A stretch of 55,320 nt of DNA from an uncultured Gammaproteobacteria bacterium. GTDB taxonomy: Bacteria > Pseudomonadota > Gammaproteobacteria > Steroidobacterales > Woeseiaceae. The stretch spans positions 1 through 55,320 of the forward strand of contig CALBPI010000092.1 of NCBI GenBank assembly GCA_937899415.1, in the 5' to 3' direction. Below are positions 27,068 to 36,076 of this stretch, piece after piece. The position numbers were made by a program, and so were the translations under genes. The number at the start of each line of letters is the position of its first letter. Positions within the stretch are counted from its first letter, which is position 1. The notes under the pieces were generated by a model. The model was not told the DNA's origin and did not search any database. It worked only from the letters and a program-made list of their open reading frames with translations.

Positions 27068-27895
27068 TCAGCTCGTTGGCGCATCGCAGGGCACCTGCAC
27101 CGGTGCCGCGTCGGGGACATCGACGCGCAGCGCTGTGAGCGCGCGGCCCCAAACGCAGCCCGTATCGAGTCCGACGACGCCGTGATCTCGCAGGTAGCCG
27201 AGCGCGGACCAGTGACCGAAGACGACCTCGGTGTCGCCGCGCTTGTGCGGCAGCTCGAACCAGGGATGTCGAAACTTGCCGCTGCTGCCCGGTGTGCCCT
27301 TGGTCTTGAGGTCGAGCCCGCCGCGCGAGGTCAGTAGGCGCATGCGTGTAAACACATTAACGATGAAGCGGTGGCGCGGGATGCCTTCGAGCGACTTGCG
27401 CCAGAGCACGGGCTTGTTGCCGTAGAGGTGCAGCATCAAGTCGTGGAACCCGTCACCGCGCAGTTGGGCTTCGACTTCTGCGGCGCGTCGGCAGGCTTTG
27501 TCGATCGACCAGCGCGGCAGGATGCCCGCGTGCACAAGTACCTTGTTGAGCGCGGCGTCGTGGTGCAGCAGCGGTCGTCGGCGCAGCCAGTCGACAAGCT
27601 CGGGTCCGTCCTCGGCGTCGAGGATGTAGCTGATCGAATAGCGCTTGCGCAGCGCCGAGCGCTTGGGCCGTTCAGACAATGCCAGCAGGTGCAGGTCGTG
27701 GTTGCCGAGCACGGTCACGACCGCGTCCCCGAGTCGTTTCACAAGGCGCAGCACGGCCAGTGAATTGGGCCCGCGGTTCACGAGGTCTCCCGTCAACCAA
27801 AGCGTGTCATGGTTGGGGTCGAACTCGATGGCGTCGAGCAGGCGCCGGAAGGGGTCGTAGCAACCCTGGAGATCGCCAATCGCGTAGATGGCCAA
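27068..27895 (-). CDS. apaH: Bis(5'-nucleosyl)-tetraphosphatase (symmetrical)
   Basis: ApaH hydrolyses Ap4A to two ADP and can remove Np4 caps from RNA. The 275-residue protein has the metallophosphoesterase motifs in order: GDLQGC (7-12), GDLVNRGP (about 36-43) and GNHD (about 64-67), and starts MAIYAIGDLQG like the family. It is the last gene of the conserved lptD-surA-pdxA-rsmA-apaG-apaH run, 18 bases after apaG, and could be co-transcribed with the kynurenine genes downstream. Confidence 0.96.
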   Translation of the reverse strand: MAIYAIGDLQGCYDPFRRLLDAIEFDPNHDTLWLTGDLVNRGPNSLAVLRLVKRLGDAVVTVLGNHDLHLLALSERPKRSALRKRYSISYILDAEDGPELVDWLRRRPLLHHDAALNKVLVHAGILPRWSIDKACRRAAEVEAQLRGDGFHDLMLHLYGNKPVLWRKSLEGIPRHRFIVNVFTRMRLLTSRGGLDLKTKGTPGSSGKFRHPWFELPHKRGDTEVVFGHWSALGYLRDHGVVGLDTGCVWGRALTALRVDVPDAAPVQVPCDAPTS

Positions 27896-27913
27896 GGTCA
27901 GAGCGCTCGGGCG

Positions 27914-28288
27914 CTACTGCAGGATGCCGGGAATGGCCAGCGTAAACGGCGCGATAGGCGCGTCAAAGGGCTCGCCTTCGTCGTCCTGCATCTCGTACGC
28001 GCCCTGCATCGTGCCAACGGGCGTCTCAATAATGGCGCCAGAGGTGTATTCAAACGACTCGCCGGGTGGCAGGTGCGGTTGCTCGCCAACCACGCCGTCG
28101 CCGCGCACCTCCTGCACCTTGCCATTGGAGTCCGTGATGACCCAGTGGCGGCGGCGCAGTTGCGCAGGTCGGTCACCCACATTCGTGATGCGAATCGTGT
28201 AGGCGAATACGTAGCGACCGTCGTCGGGCTCACTCTGGTCGTCGAGAAAACGCGTCGACACGTCGATGTTGATGGGGCGCTCGGTCAT
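27914..28288 (-). CDS. apaG: ApaG protein
   Basis: The 124-residue protein is a single fibronectin-III-like beta fold of the ApaG/F-box-A type, with YVFAYTIRITNVGDRPAQLRRRHWVITD (in short segments, about 25-52) and GEQPHLPPGESFEYTSG (about 68-84). It has the E. coli length. The biochemical role is uncertain; mutants in enterics affect Co2+ and Mg2+ handling. The ATG chosen gives the family start MTERPINIDV; a 14-residue upstream extension is rejected. It lies between rsmA (66 bases) and apaH (18 bases). Confidence 0.95.
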   Translation of the reverse strand: MTERPINIDVSTRFLDDQSEPDDGRYVFAYTIRITNVGDRPAQLRRRHWVITDSNGKVQEVRGDGVVGEQPHLPPGESFEYTSGAIIETPVGTMQGAYEMQDDEGEPFDAPIAPFTLAIPGILQ

Positions 28289-28354
28289 GCCGACATTCAA
28301 ACAAAGCGCCCCCCGTGGCGCAATGCGCATGACGCGGGGTCCGCCTGTGGCCAG

Positions 28355-29131
28355 TCAGCGCGCGGCGATGGCGTTGGCCAGGGCCGCGAACCGGTCCGCG
28401 CTCACGGTCTCGGCGCGCTGCGTGGGGTCGATCTCCGCGGCCTCGAAGTGCGCGGTATCGGCGACCTCGCGCAAGGCATTGCGCAGCGTCTTGCGCCGCT
28501 TCGAGAACGCGCGCCGCACCACATCCTCGAGCAGGCGGGCATCCGTGATGTCGGGCGGTGCTTCACGCGGCGACAAACGCAGGACGGCCGAGTCGACACG
28601 CGGCGGCGGATCGAAACTCTCGGGTCCCACCTCGAACAGAAACTCGCTGTCGAAGGCCAGCGCTAGCATCACGCCGAGCCGTCCCCAGGCTTTGCCGCCG
28701 GGCGTGGCCGTGATGCGGTCCACGACTTCCTTTTGCAGCATGAAGTGCATGTCCTCGATCGCATCCACAAAGCGCGCGAGGTGGAAGAGCAGGGGCGTCG
28801 AAATGTTGTAAGGCAGGTTGCCCACGAGTCGCAGCGGTGCGCCCAGGCTTGCGTAGTCCACCTCGAGTGCGTCCTGACCGATGATCTGCACCTGGTCGGC
28901 GTCGGCGTACTCGCGCTCGAGCCGGGCGACGAGGTCGCGGTCGAGCTCCACGAGGGTGAGCCGACCTGCGCGACGGGCCAGTGCACCCGTCAGTGCGCCC
29001 TGGCCGGGACCGATCTCGACGATGTGCTCATCGGCTGCGGGCGCGATGGCGCCAATGATGTGATCGATCGTCGCGGCGTCGACGAGAAAGTGCTGGCCGA
29101 AGCGTTTACGGGGGCGGTGCGCGCCCGTCAT
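28355..29131 (-). CDS. rsmA: 16S rRNA (adenine1518-N6/adenine1519-N6)-dimethyltransferase
   Basis: RsmA (KsgA) dimethylates two adjacent adenosines in the 3' terminal helix of 16S rRNA; loss gives kasugamycin resistance. The 258-residue protein begins PRKRFGQHFL (about 6-15) and has the SAM motif VEIGPGQGALTGAL (about 38-51), the catalytic NLPYNIS (about 105-111) and a C-terminal helical domain. It overlaps pdxA by 4 bases in the conserved lptD-surA-pdxA-rsmA order. Confidence 0.97.
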   Translation of the reverse strand: MTGAHRPRKRFGQHFLVDAATIDHIIGAIAPAADEHIVEIGPGQGALTGALARRAGRLTLVELDRDLVARLEREYADADQVQIIGQDALEVDYASLGAPLRLVGNLPYNISTPLLFHLARFVDAIEDMHFMLQKEVVDRITATPGGKAWGRLGVMLALAFDSEFLFEVGPESFDPPPRVDSAVLRLSPREAPPDITDARLLEDVVRRAFSKRRKTLRNALREVADTAHFEAAEIDPTQRAETVSADRFAALANAIAAR

Positions 29132-30096
29132 GCGTGCCCGTCCGTCAGCGTGGCGGCCAGCTGCACCGCAGCCAGCAGGCTCGCGGGGTCGGCCTGGCCC
29201 GTGCCTGCGATGTCGAGCGCGGTGCCGTGGTCAACGGAGGTGCGCACGATATCGAGACCCAGTGTGACGTTTACGATCGTGCTGAAGTCGGCGTACTTGA
29301 CCACGGGCAAACCTTGATCGTGAAACATGGCCAGCACGGCGTCGGCGTCTCGGCCTGCGTGATTGAACACGGTGTCAGCGGGGTGTGGACCCGTGACGTT
29401 GCGGCCGCGTGCCCGCTGCGCTGCGACGGCGGGCGCAATGGCTTCGGCGCCCTCGTGGCCCAGGTGGCCGCCTTCGCCCGCGTGCGGGTTGAGGCCGCAA
29501 ACGGCGATGTGGGGCGCGTCGATGCCGTACTGTGAGTGCAGGCCCTGCCAGAGCACATCGATCACGGCCGTCAGGCGTTCCGTGGTGATGTGGTTAGCAA
29601 CCTCGCGCAGTGGCAGGTGAGTCGTGGCCAGCGCCACGCGCAGCGTTTCTCCGGCGAGCAACATCACGGGCATGCCACTGCCGCAGCGCTCGGCCACGTA
29701 TTCCGTGTGCCCGCTGAAAGCGATGCCCGCGTCGTTGATGACCTGTTTGTGCAGCGGTGCGGTGACCATGCCCGCAAATCGACCGCTGCGGCAGCCGTCA
29801 ACGGCAAGGTTAAGCCCCTCGATGAGTGTTGCCGCATTGCGGATGTCGGGGGTGCCGACACAGTCCCGGACCGGGAAGGGCGTGTCGATGACAGGCAGCG
29901 TGCCGGTTGTGTGTACGCTGGGCGCGTCATCGAACGCCGCGATCGACACTGGGCAGCCGATCTGGCTGGCCCGCTCGGCAAGCAGGGTGGCGTCACCGAT
30001 GGCCACGACAGGTGCGGGCAGGTCCATGCCCGCCAGTCGCACACAGAGCTCGGGACCAATGCCCGCGGGTTCACCGCAGGTGATCGCGAGCGTCAT
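29128..30096 (-). CDS. pdxA: 4-hydroxythreonine-4-phosphate dehydrogenase
   Basis: PdxA oxidises 4-phosphohydroxy-L-threonine in pyridoxal 5'-phosphate synthesis. The 322-residue protein starts MTLAITCGEPAGIGPEL, the family N-terminus, and has the metal and substrate histidines in FSGHTEY (about 132-138), the GLNPHAGEGG loop (about 200-209) and FHDQGLP near 270. The ATG chosen leaves 1 base between surA and pdxA; an upstream extension into surA is rejected. PLP made here serves KynU, GcvPB and Dat in this window. Confidence 0.96.
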   Translation of the reverse strand: MTLAITCGEPAGIGPELCVRLAGMDLPAPVVAIGDATLLAERASQIGCPVSIAAFDDAPSVHTTGTLPVIDTPFPVRDCVGTPDIRNAATLIEGLNLAVDGCRSGRFAGMVTAPLHKQVINDAGIAFSGHTEYVAERCGSGMPVMLLAGETLRVALATTHLPLREVANHITTERLTAVIDVLWQGLHSQYGIDAPHIAVCGLNPHAGEGGHLGHEGAEAIAPAVAAQRARGRNVTGPHPADTVFNHAGRDADAVLAMFHDQGLPVVKYADFSTIVNVTLGLDIVRTSVDHGTALDIAGTGQADPASLLAAVQLAATLTDGHA

Positions 30097-30097
30097 C

Positions 30098-31402
30098 TCA
30101 GATGCGCTTCTCGACAAAGGCCTCGTCGCGCAGGCGGCGCAGCCAGAGCTCGGTTTCCTCACCGACGCGCGCGTTTCGAAGGCTCATCGCGCACTCGTTA
30201 CGCTTGACCTCGTCGGTGTTGTCGTAGACGCGACGGCCCATGACCTCGAGCACGTGCCAGCCAAACCGCGAGCGGAAGACGTCCGAGAGTTGGTTGAGCT
30301 CCAGAGACTCAACGACCTCCGTGAACTCGGGCACAAAGATGTCCGAGGTGGTCCAGCCGAGGTCGCCGCCCTGGTTGCCCGAGCCGGGATCGTCGGAGTT
30401 GAGCTTGGCGAGGTCGCCAAAGTCCTCGCCGGCAAGGAGGCGGTCACGAATGTCTTCGAGCTTCTGCTGTGCGGCAGCGTCATCGAGGATTTCGTTGGGC
30501 TGGATGAGAATGTGGCGCACGCGTGTCTGCTGGATCTCGCTGCGGCCCGTGACGCCGCGCGTCTCGTTCAGACGAATGAGGTAGAAGCCCGAGCTCGAAC
30601 GGATCGGCTCGTTCACGTCACCGTCGTTCATGCTGCGCACGGCGTCCACGAACAGCGTCGGAATCTGGTCGCCGCGGCGCCAGCCGATGCCACCGCCATC
30701 GAGGCCGTTTTCACTGTCGGAATTGGCCACCGCCAGTGCCGCGAAATCGGCGCCTTCCTGCAGGCGCTCGTAGAGTGCGTTCGCCTCGGCCTCGGCTTCG
30801 GTGAACTGTGCGGCGGTCGCCGCAGCGGGCACACCGACGAGGATGTAGGACAGGTTGAACTCGGCGTTGGCGCCGAAGCTCTCCTCACCGCGCGCAAGGC
30901 ACTGTTTGATCTCGCGCTCCGTCACGCTGATGCGCCGGAACACCTCAACCTGGCGCAGCTGGTCCATAACCATCTGCTCGCGCATGTCTTCGCGGTAGAG
31001 CGGGTAGGACAGACCCTGCGTGGCCATGACCTGGGGCAACTGCTCGAAGGGGATGTTGTTGCGGGCCGCCACTTCCGAGAGCGCGTTGTTGAGCATGGCG
31101 TCCGAAACGCGGATGCCCATGCGCTCGGCACGCTGCAACTGCAGCCGATTGACGATGAGGCGTTCGAGCACCTGGTCGCGCAACACGTCTGTCGGCGGCG
31201 GGGGCTGCCCCGAATCCTGCAGACGTTCGGAGATGGCTGCGTACTGCGCGTCGAGTTCGCTTTGCAGTACGACGCCCTCGTTGACCACTGCGACGACCTT
31301 GTCCAGCAGGATGCTTGAGTCAGCGGATTGGGCGCTGGCGCGATCGGCGGCAGCGAAGCCCAGGAATACGAAAACGGTCAAAAACAGTCGAGATCGGTGC
31401 AT
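30098..31402 (-). CDS. surA: Periplasmic chaperone and peptidyl-prolyl isomerase SurA
   Basis: SurA escorts unfolded outer-membrane proteins, including LptD, to the BAM complex. The 434-residue precursor has a Sec signal peptide (about 1-24, cleavage after ASA), an N-terminal chaperone domain starting LDKVVAVVNEGVVLQSELD, and two parvulin domains (about 175-275, with EFNLSYILVGVP, and 285-385, with QTRVRHILIQP) plus the C-terminal helix with NARVGEETELWLRRLRDEAFVE. The ATG chosen gives the signal peptide directly; a 31-residue upstream extension is not hydrophobic and is rejected. It follows lptD, its best-known client, by 28 bases. Confidence 0.96.
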   Translation of the reverse strand: MHRSRLFLTVFVFLGFAAADRASAQSADSSILLDKVVAVVNEGVVLQSELDAQYAAISERLQDSGQPPPPTDVLRDQVLERLIVNRLQLQRAERMGIRVSDAMLNNALSEVAARNNIPFEQLPQVMATQGLSYPLYREDMREQMVMDQLRQVEVFRRISVTEREIKQCLARGEESFGANAEFNLSYILVGVPAAATAAQFTEAEAEANALYERLQEGADFAALAVANSDSENGLDGGGIGWRRGDQIPTLFVDAVRSMNDGDVNEPIRSSSGFYLIRLNETRGVTGRSEIQQTRVRHILIQPNEILDDAAAQQKLEDIRDRLLAGEDFGDLAKLNSDDPGSGNQGGDLGWTTSDIFVPEFTEVVESLELNQLSDVFRSRFGWHVLEVMGRRVYDNTDEVKRNECAMSLRNARVGEETELWLRRLRDEAFVEKRI

Positions 31403-31430
31403 AACGTGTAGCAGTGTGTAAGTCAGTCGG

Positions 31431-33671
31431 TCAGCGTCGTGTCGTGTAGCCCAGGATGCCACGCTCAAGCAGCTTGTCCGCCGGGTCTCCGACACTGGTC
31501 AGACCCTTGAGATACAGCTGGATCGCGGACGAGGTATCGGCCGTACCGTCACGGCGACTGATGTAGCGGCGTGACACGATGCGCAGGCCCCAGCAGCAGC
31601 TTTCGTACTCGACGCCGACGAAGCGTTCTAGCGAGGCGCGCTCCAGGAACGAGTAATTATAGCGCCCCACGACGTTCCACTGCGACGCAATGGGCCAGGA
31701 CCAGGAGATATCGCCCTGATCGACGGCATCGCGACGAAAGCGGTAGGCCACGTTGACCACGCGTCCGTCGCCGGGGTTGTACTGCAGTCGGAACTCGGAC
31801 TGGGTCGATTCGTCTCGCTCCGTGTTCCACTGCTGGGTCAGGTCCACATTCCAGTCGCCCCAGAAGTTGAGCGAGAGCTCAGCGATGTAGTCCGAGGAAT
31901 TGCCGCCCTGCGTGATCTCGCCCGGCAGGATGACGCTCTGCGTCGAGAGGTAGCGGGTCTGGCCCAGCGTCGCCCGCAGCACTGTGCGACCCGTGTCCGA
32001 GGTGGCGAGCCGCGTCGAGACGCCAAAGGTGAGCTGGTCTGTGTCGCCGATGCGGTCGAGGCCAATGTAGCGGTTCGCCCGGTAGAGCTGCTCGAGGCTC
32101 GCGACGGGCAGGATCGTGTCGAAGACCGGAATATCGCTCTGATTGCGGAATGGGACATGGACGTAATAGATGTGCGGCTCGAGCGTTTGGCGCAGCGTGC
32201 CGCCCTGGAGTTCGCGTTCGAAGCGCAGGCCGGCGTCCAGCGTGGCGATGGGCAGACTGCGTGTCTGCGTCTCGTCGATGGGGTCGGCCTCGGGCTTGAG
32301 GCGGTAGTGCGTGAAGAGCCACTGCAACTCGGGGCGCACGTAGTAGCCGCCGCCATCGACCTCCCAGGACAGACTCGGCGCGGCATGGAAGCGCTCACCC
32401 GTGACGCCCAATTCGCGTTCGAAGTGCGTCACCTCTGCATCGAGCCCGACGCCGAAGCCGCTGCCGATGTCGTCCCAGAGACCCTGCACGCGAATTGCGG
32501 GCAAGAGACGGTAGGGCTCGTCCTCGGCCACGATCTGGTCGTCAATGGTCTGATAAAGCGTCGCGCGGGCATCGGCACGCCACTGGCGCCCCCGGTAGGC
32601 CAGGCCCACGGTGCGGTCGAGGTGCGTGGCGCTCGCACTCGACAGGCTGCCACCCAAGTCCTCGAGGTACTGATCGTCGGAGACGTCCGTGATGTCCGCG
32701 AATGCGCGCCAGCGGTCGCCGAAGTCGGTGGTGTTGTTCCAGCGAAAGAGCGTGCGGTCCAGCCGCGTGAGGTCATCGCCCGGCAGGTGGGCGACCTCGA
32801 CGTTGCCGCTCGAAAACTCGGTCAGGTAACGCCCGCTGGCCGTCAGTTGCACGCCGCGGCGCGACAACAGCCTTGGCGTAAACGTGGCGTCGTAGTTGGG
32901 CGCGATGTTCCAGTACCAGGGCAGGCTGATGTCAAGACCGTTCAGGCCGGACTGACCGATGTTGGGCAGCAGGAAGCCCGTCTTGCGCTGCGCGGAAATC
33001 GGGAATGACAGGTAGGGCGTGTAGAGGATCGGCACGTCTTTGAAGCGTAGCGACAGATTGCGCGCTTCACCGACGCCGTCGGCTGTGTTGAGTGTGATGC
33101 GGTCGGCTTTGACGATCCAGTCGTCCTTGTCGGGCGGGCACGAGGTGTAGTTCACCCCGCGCAGCCGGATCTTTCCTGACCGGTCGATACGCAGCAGGCT
33201 GGCCGCGCCCCGAGAGGCGCCGTAGCCGAGCTGGAATACGGCATCGCGAAACTCGACGCGACCGTAGAGGTAGCTCAGCAGGGCCTCCTGGCCGACGATG
33301 TTGGCCCCAGCGCCTGAATAGCGAATGTTGCCAAATAGCGCCAAACTGGACTCATCACGGTCGAACTTGCCGCTATCCGCGTCGAAACGGAATTCGCCCC
33401 GCTGTACAGAAACGCCGTTCGAGAGCACCGCATCGCCGCCCAGCGTGTAGCGGCCCGATCCGCTTTCAAAGGTCACCTGGCCTTCAGCCAGTCCCGTTTC
33501 CTGGGGCGCGTCGACCGGAAACTGATTCACGCCACACAGTGGTGGCAGCTCCTGCGACTGGGCGTTCGCTGCGACCAGGCCCAGGCAAAAGAGCAGGCTT
33601 GCGATTCCGCGTGGGTAGCGGGAGCGAATGTGAGGCGAATCGGTGATGACGGAATAGCCAGTCAGGGGCAA
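31431..33671 (-). CDS. lptD: LPS-assembly outer-membrane protein LptD
   Basis: LptD forms with LptE the translocon that places lipopolysaccharide in the outer leaflet. The 746-residue precursor has a signal peptide (about 17-38, ending ANA), an N-terminal OstA/beta-jellyroll domain (about 60-215, with GDAVLSNGVSVQRGEFRFDA) and a C-terminal barrel. The four cysteines used for the two interdomain disulphides are present: C46 (PPLCGV), C178 (YTSCPP) and the pair C692-C693 (YESCCWG). The only start before the signal peptide is TTG with a poor ribosome binding site, so the start is uncertain. It heads lptD-surA-pdxA-rsmA-apaG-apaH and is divergent from amgK. Confidence 0.95.
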   Translation of the reverse strand: MPLTGYSVITDSPHIRSRYPRGIASLLFCLGLVAANAQSQELPPLCGVNQFPVDAPQETGLAEGQVTFESGSGRYTLGGDAVLSNGVSVQRGEFRFDADSGKFDRDESSLALFGNIRYSGAGANIVGQEALLSYLYGRVEFRDAVFQLGYGASRGAASLLRIDRSGKIRLRGVNYTSCPPDKDDWIVKADRITLNTADGVGEARNLSLRFKDVPILYTPYLSFPISAQRKTGFLLPNIGQSGLNGLDISLPWYWNIAPNYDATFTPRLLSRRGVQLTASGRYLTEFSSGNVEVAHLPGDDLTRLDRTLFRWNNTTDFGDRWRAFADITDVSDDQYLEDLGGSLSSASATHLDRTVGLAYRGRQWRADARATLYQTIDDQIVAEDEPYRLLPAIRVQGLWDDIGSGFGVGLDAEVTHFERELGVTGERFHAAPSLSWEVDGGGYYVRPELQWLFTHYRLKPEADPIDETQTRSLPIATLDAGLRFERELQGGTLRQTLEPHIYYVHVPFRNQSDIPVFDTILPVASLEQLYRANRYIGLDRIGDTDQLTFGVSTRLATSDTGRTVLRATLGQTRYLSTQSVILPGEITQGGNSSDYIAELSLNFWGDWNVDLTQQWNTERDESTQSEFRLQYNPGDGRVVNVAYRFRRDAVDQGDISWSWPIASQWNVVGRYNYSFLERASLERFVGVEYESCCWGLRIVSRRYISRRDGTADTSSAIQLYLKGLTSVGDPADKLLERGILGYTTRR

Positions 33672-33772
33672 TCCGCGGCAGTGTAATGCATTGTCCGCAC
33701 AGGGTCTTGCCGTGCCCGGGCGGCTGTCGCGCGGTAGTATCCGCGCCTGTTGGGGCCAACCCTGAGGTGCCT

Positions 33773-34825
33773 GTGGCCAGACAATCCGGTGACGATGCCG
33801 CGACCGTTAGCGACGGTGCGCCACGAGAGCAGGCGATGGTCGAATGGCTGTCGTCGCTGGGCTTGGCCAAGGCGACGCTCGAAGCGGCTTCGGAGGATGC
33901 AAGTTTCCGACGCTACCTGCGCGTGACGCCCGGCGACGCCGCCTGGCCGTACCCGCAGCATGGCTCGCTCATCGTGATGGACGCGCCGCCGCCGCAGGAA
34001 GACTGTCGTCCGTTCCTGCACGTGGCGCAGAGTTTTGCTGCGCTGGGCCTGCCCGTGCCCGAAGTGCTCGCCGATGACGTCGCGCGGGGCTTCCTGTTGC
34101 TCTCGGATCTGGGCAGCCAGGCGCTCCTGCCGCAGCTCGAAACAGCACCCGAACTCGCCGATGTACTGTACGCGCAGGCCGGCGACTGGCTGCACCAGTT
34201 GCAGTCGCGCGGGGCCGATTTCGCGGACACGCTGCCGCCTTACGACGAGGCGCTTTTGCGCCGCGAGATGGCGCTGTTCAGCGACTGGCTCTGCGCGAAG
34301 CACCTGGGGCTTGAGTGGGACAGTGACGACCAGCGCGCATGGTCGCAGCTCACGGACCGACTCGTGGCCAATGCGTTGCAACAGCCGCAGACGGCCGTGC
34401 ACCGCGACTACCACTCGCGCAACCTCATGCTCGACGCCGATCTTGGGCTTTGGATCATCGACTTTCAGGACGCCGTGCGGGGCGCCTTCACTTACGACCT
34501 CGTGTCCTTGCTTCGCGATTGCTACATCGAGTGGCCGATCGAGCAGGTCACCGACTGGGCCGTGCGCTGGTTCGACGATGCGCCCATGGCCGCGACACAG
34601 TCGCAGGCGCAGAACCTGCGCTGGTTCTTCCTGAGCGGCGTGCAGCGCCAGCTCAAGGCAGCCGGCATTTTCGCGCGCCTGGGTCACCGCGACGGCAAGT
34701 GGCATTTCCTCGAAGATGTGCCGCGCACGCTGGGCTACATCACGCAGCTTTCGGGGTCCTACCCCGAGCTCGATTGGCTCATTGAGCTCATCGAGACGCG
34801 TTGCCTGCCGGCGCTGTCAAAATGA
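33773..34825 (+). CDS. amgK: N-acetylmuramate/N-acetylglucosamine anomeric kinase (AmgK-like)
   Basis: AmgK phosphorylates MurNAc or GlcNAc at C1 in the cell-wall recycling route that bypasses de novo UDP-MurNAc synthesis and lowers fosfomycin sensitivity. The 350-residue protein has the aminoglycoside-phosphotransferase fold: FRRYLRV near the N-terminus, the catalytic loop VHRDYHSRNLML (about 238-249) and IIDFQDAVRGAFTYDLVSLLRDCY (about 256-279). It is coupled to murU by a 4-base overlap, and the pair is divergent from lptD as in Pseudomonas-type genomes. GTG is chosen as start; an ATG 21 codons later (MVEWLSSLGL) is a real alternative and would shorten the protein to about 329 residues. Confidence 0.9.
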   Translation: MARQSGDDAATVSDGAPREQAMVEWLSSLGLAKATLEAASEDASFRRYLRVTPGDAAWPYPQHGSLIVMDAPPPQEDCRPFLHVAQSFAALGLPVPEVLADDVARGFLLLSDLGSQALLPQLETAPELADVLYAQAGDWLHQLQSRGADFADTLPPYDEALLRREMALFSDWLCAKHLGLEWDSDDQRAWSQLTDRLVANALQQPQTAVHRDYHSRNLMLDADLGLWIIDFQDAVRGAFTYDLVSLLRDCYIEWPIEQVTDWAVRWFDDAPMAATQSQAQNLRWFFLSGVQRQLKAAGIFARLGHRDGKWHFLEDVPRTLGYITQLSGSYPELDWLIELIETRCLPALSK

Positions 34826-35493
34826 CATCGGCTTTGCTGCTTTGCGCGGGGCGCGGCGAGCGGCTGCGCCCCCTCACCGATACGCTGCCCAAGCCGCTTG
34901 TCGAGGTGGGCGGTGAGACGCTCGTCGGCCGGCATCTGCGTGCCCTGGCCGCTGCCGGCGTGACGCGGGTTGTGATCAACCTGGGCTGGCTCGGAGAACG
35001 GATTGTCGAACACGTGGGCGATGGCGCGCGCTACGGGCTGAGGGTGCTCTACAGTCCGGAGGGCTACCCGACACTCGATACGGGCGGTGCGATCGTGCGG
35101 GCGCTTTCATTGCTCGATGCCGCGCCGTTCTGGGTGGTCAACGCGGACACGTACACCGACTTTGACTTCGGGCCAGGCGCCGCTGCACTGCTCGACGGGC
35201 GCGAGGCCGCCATCGGCCTGACGCCCAACCCCGAGTACCGCGACGCAGGCGATTTTTCGCCGGCGGGCGGCTTCGCTCACAATACGGGTGAGGTTTCGCA
35301 GACGTTCTCGGGAATCGCGTGCTACTCGCCGACGTTCTTCTCAGACTGCGAAGACGGTCGATTCTCGGTCGTGCCCCTGCTGCGCGCTGCCGCCCGTGCG
35401 GGTGCACTGGGCGCGTTTGATGTCGGGTCGCACTGGTACGACGTCGGTACACCGGAACGCCTTGCGACACTGCGCGCTGCTGTCGCATCCTGA
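34822..35493 (+). CDS. murU: N-acetylmuramate-1-phosphate uridylyltransferase
   Basis: MurU makes UDP-MurNAc from MurNAc-1-phosphate and UTP, the step after AmgK in peptidoglycan recycling. The 223-residue protein is a sugar-nucleotidyltransferase with LLCAGRGERLRPLTDTLPKPLVEVGG at the N-terminus (in short: the GRGERLRP signature at 8-15 and the PKPL lysine at 21-24), and the metal-site Asp in VVNADTYTDFD (about 106-116). The ATG overlaps the amgK stop; seven earlier residues encoded inside amgK are rejected. Confidence 0.95.
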   Translation: MTSALLLCAGRGERLRPLTDTLPKPLVEVGGETLVGRHLRALAAAGVTRVVINLGWLGERIVEHVGDGARYGLRVLYSPEGYPTLDTGGAIVRALSLLDAAPFWVVNADTYTDFDFGPGAAALLDGREAAIGLTPNPEYRDAGDFSPAGGFAHNTGEVSQTFSGIACYSPTFFSDCEDGRFSVVPLLRAAARAGALGAFDVGSHWYDVGTPERLATLRAAVAS

Positions 35494-35518
35494 CGCCTAT
35501 GAATCGACGCGCAACACA

Positions 35519-36076
35519 ATGAGTCAGCCTGAACCCGATGACATCGGCGGCTACGGCGACGACGAGTTGCACGTCGCGGGTGGCCTTGCGGCGGCGGGCT
35601 ACCAGTCACTGCTGACGCTGGCACGAAACCGACGTCGCCGCGCGGGCTTCAGCGATACGATGATGACCGAGGACGTGTTGCACGAGAGCTTCCTGAAGCT
35701 CAGTGGCAAGACCGTGTGGCAGTCGCAGGAGCACTTTCTGCGCACGGCGAGCCTCGCGATGCGCCAGGTCGTCGTCGATCACGCCCGGCGTAAGTTGGCC
35801 GACAAACGCGGCGGTGGGCAGGCGGGCGAGAGCTTCGAGGAGGCAGCCGATCGGGTGGCGGGTTTCGACGAGACGCCCGAACAGATCGCGGTCATCGATG
35901 ACTTGCTGAAACAGCTCGCCGAAGAGAACCCGCGCTGGCTGCGCGTTGTGGACGCGCGCTATTTCGCAGGGCTCACAGAGCCTGAGACTGCGGCCTTGCT
36001 TGGGCTGTCCGAGCGCACCGTGAGTCGCGACTGGAAAGATGCGCGCGCCTGGCTTGCGGCGCGCATGGACGTCTAG
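35519..36076 (+). CDS. ECF-type sigma factor of the kinase-associated (PF07638, ECF43-like) group
   Basis: The 185-residue protein has the sigma-70 ECF-like pattern of the PF07638 family: MMTEDVLHESFLKLSG (about 48-63), EHFLRTASLAMRQVVVDHARRKLADKRGGG (in short: the MRQVVVDHARRK core 81-92 and KRGGG at 96-100) and a region-4 HTH (about 150-175, LTEPETAALLGLSERTVSRDWK). Members often sit beside Ser/Thr kinase genes and have no classical anti-sigma factor; for the Vibrio EcfP-PknT pair kinase phosphorylation of the sigma factor switches it on. Here the next gene is such a kinase, on the opposite strand and sharing the terminal CTAG. S62 and T65 lie in the loop after the ED motif, where phosphorylation occurs in EcfP-like proteins; this match is an inference. 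It lies 25 bases after murU. Confidence 0.85.
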   Translation: MSQPEPDDIGGYGDDELHVAGGLAAAGYQSLLTLARNRRRRAGFSDTMMTEDVLHESFLKLSGKTVWQSQEHFLRTASLAMRQVVVDHARRKLADKRGGGQAGESFEEAADRVAGFDETPEQIAVIDDLLKQLAEENPRWLRVVDARYFAGLTEPETAALLGLSERTVSRDWKDARAWLAARMDV

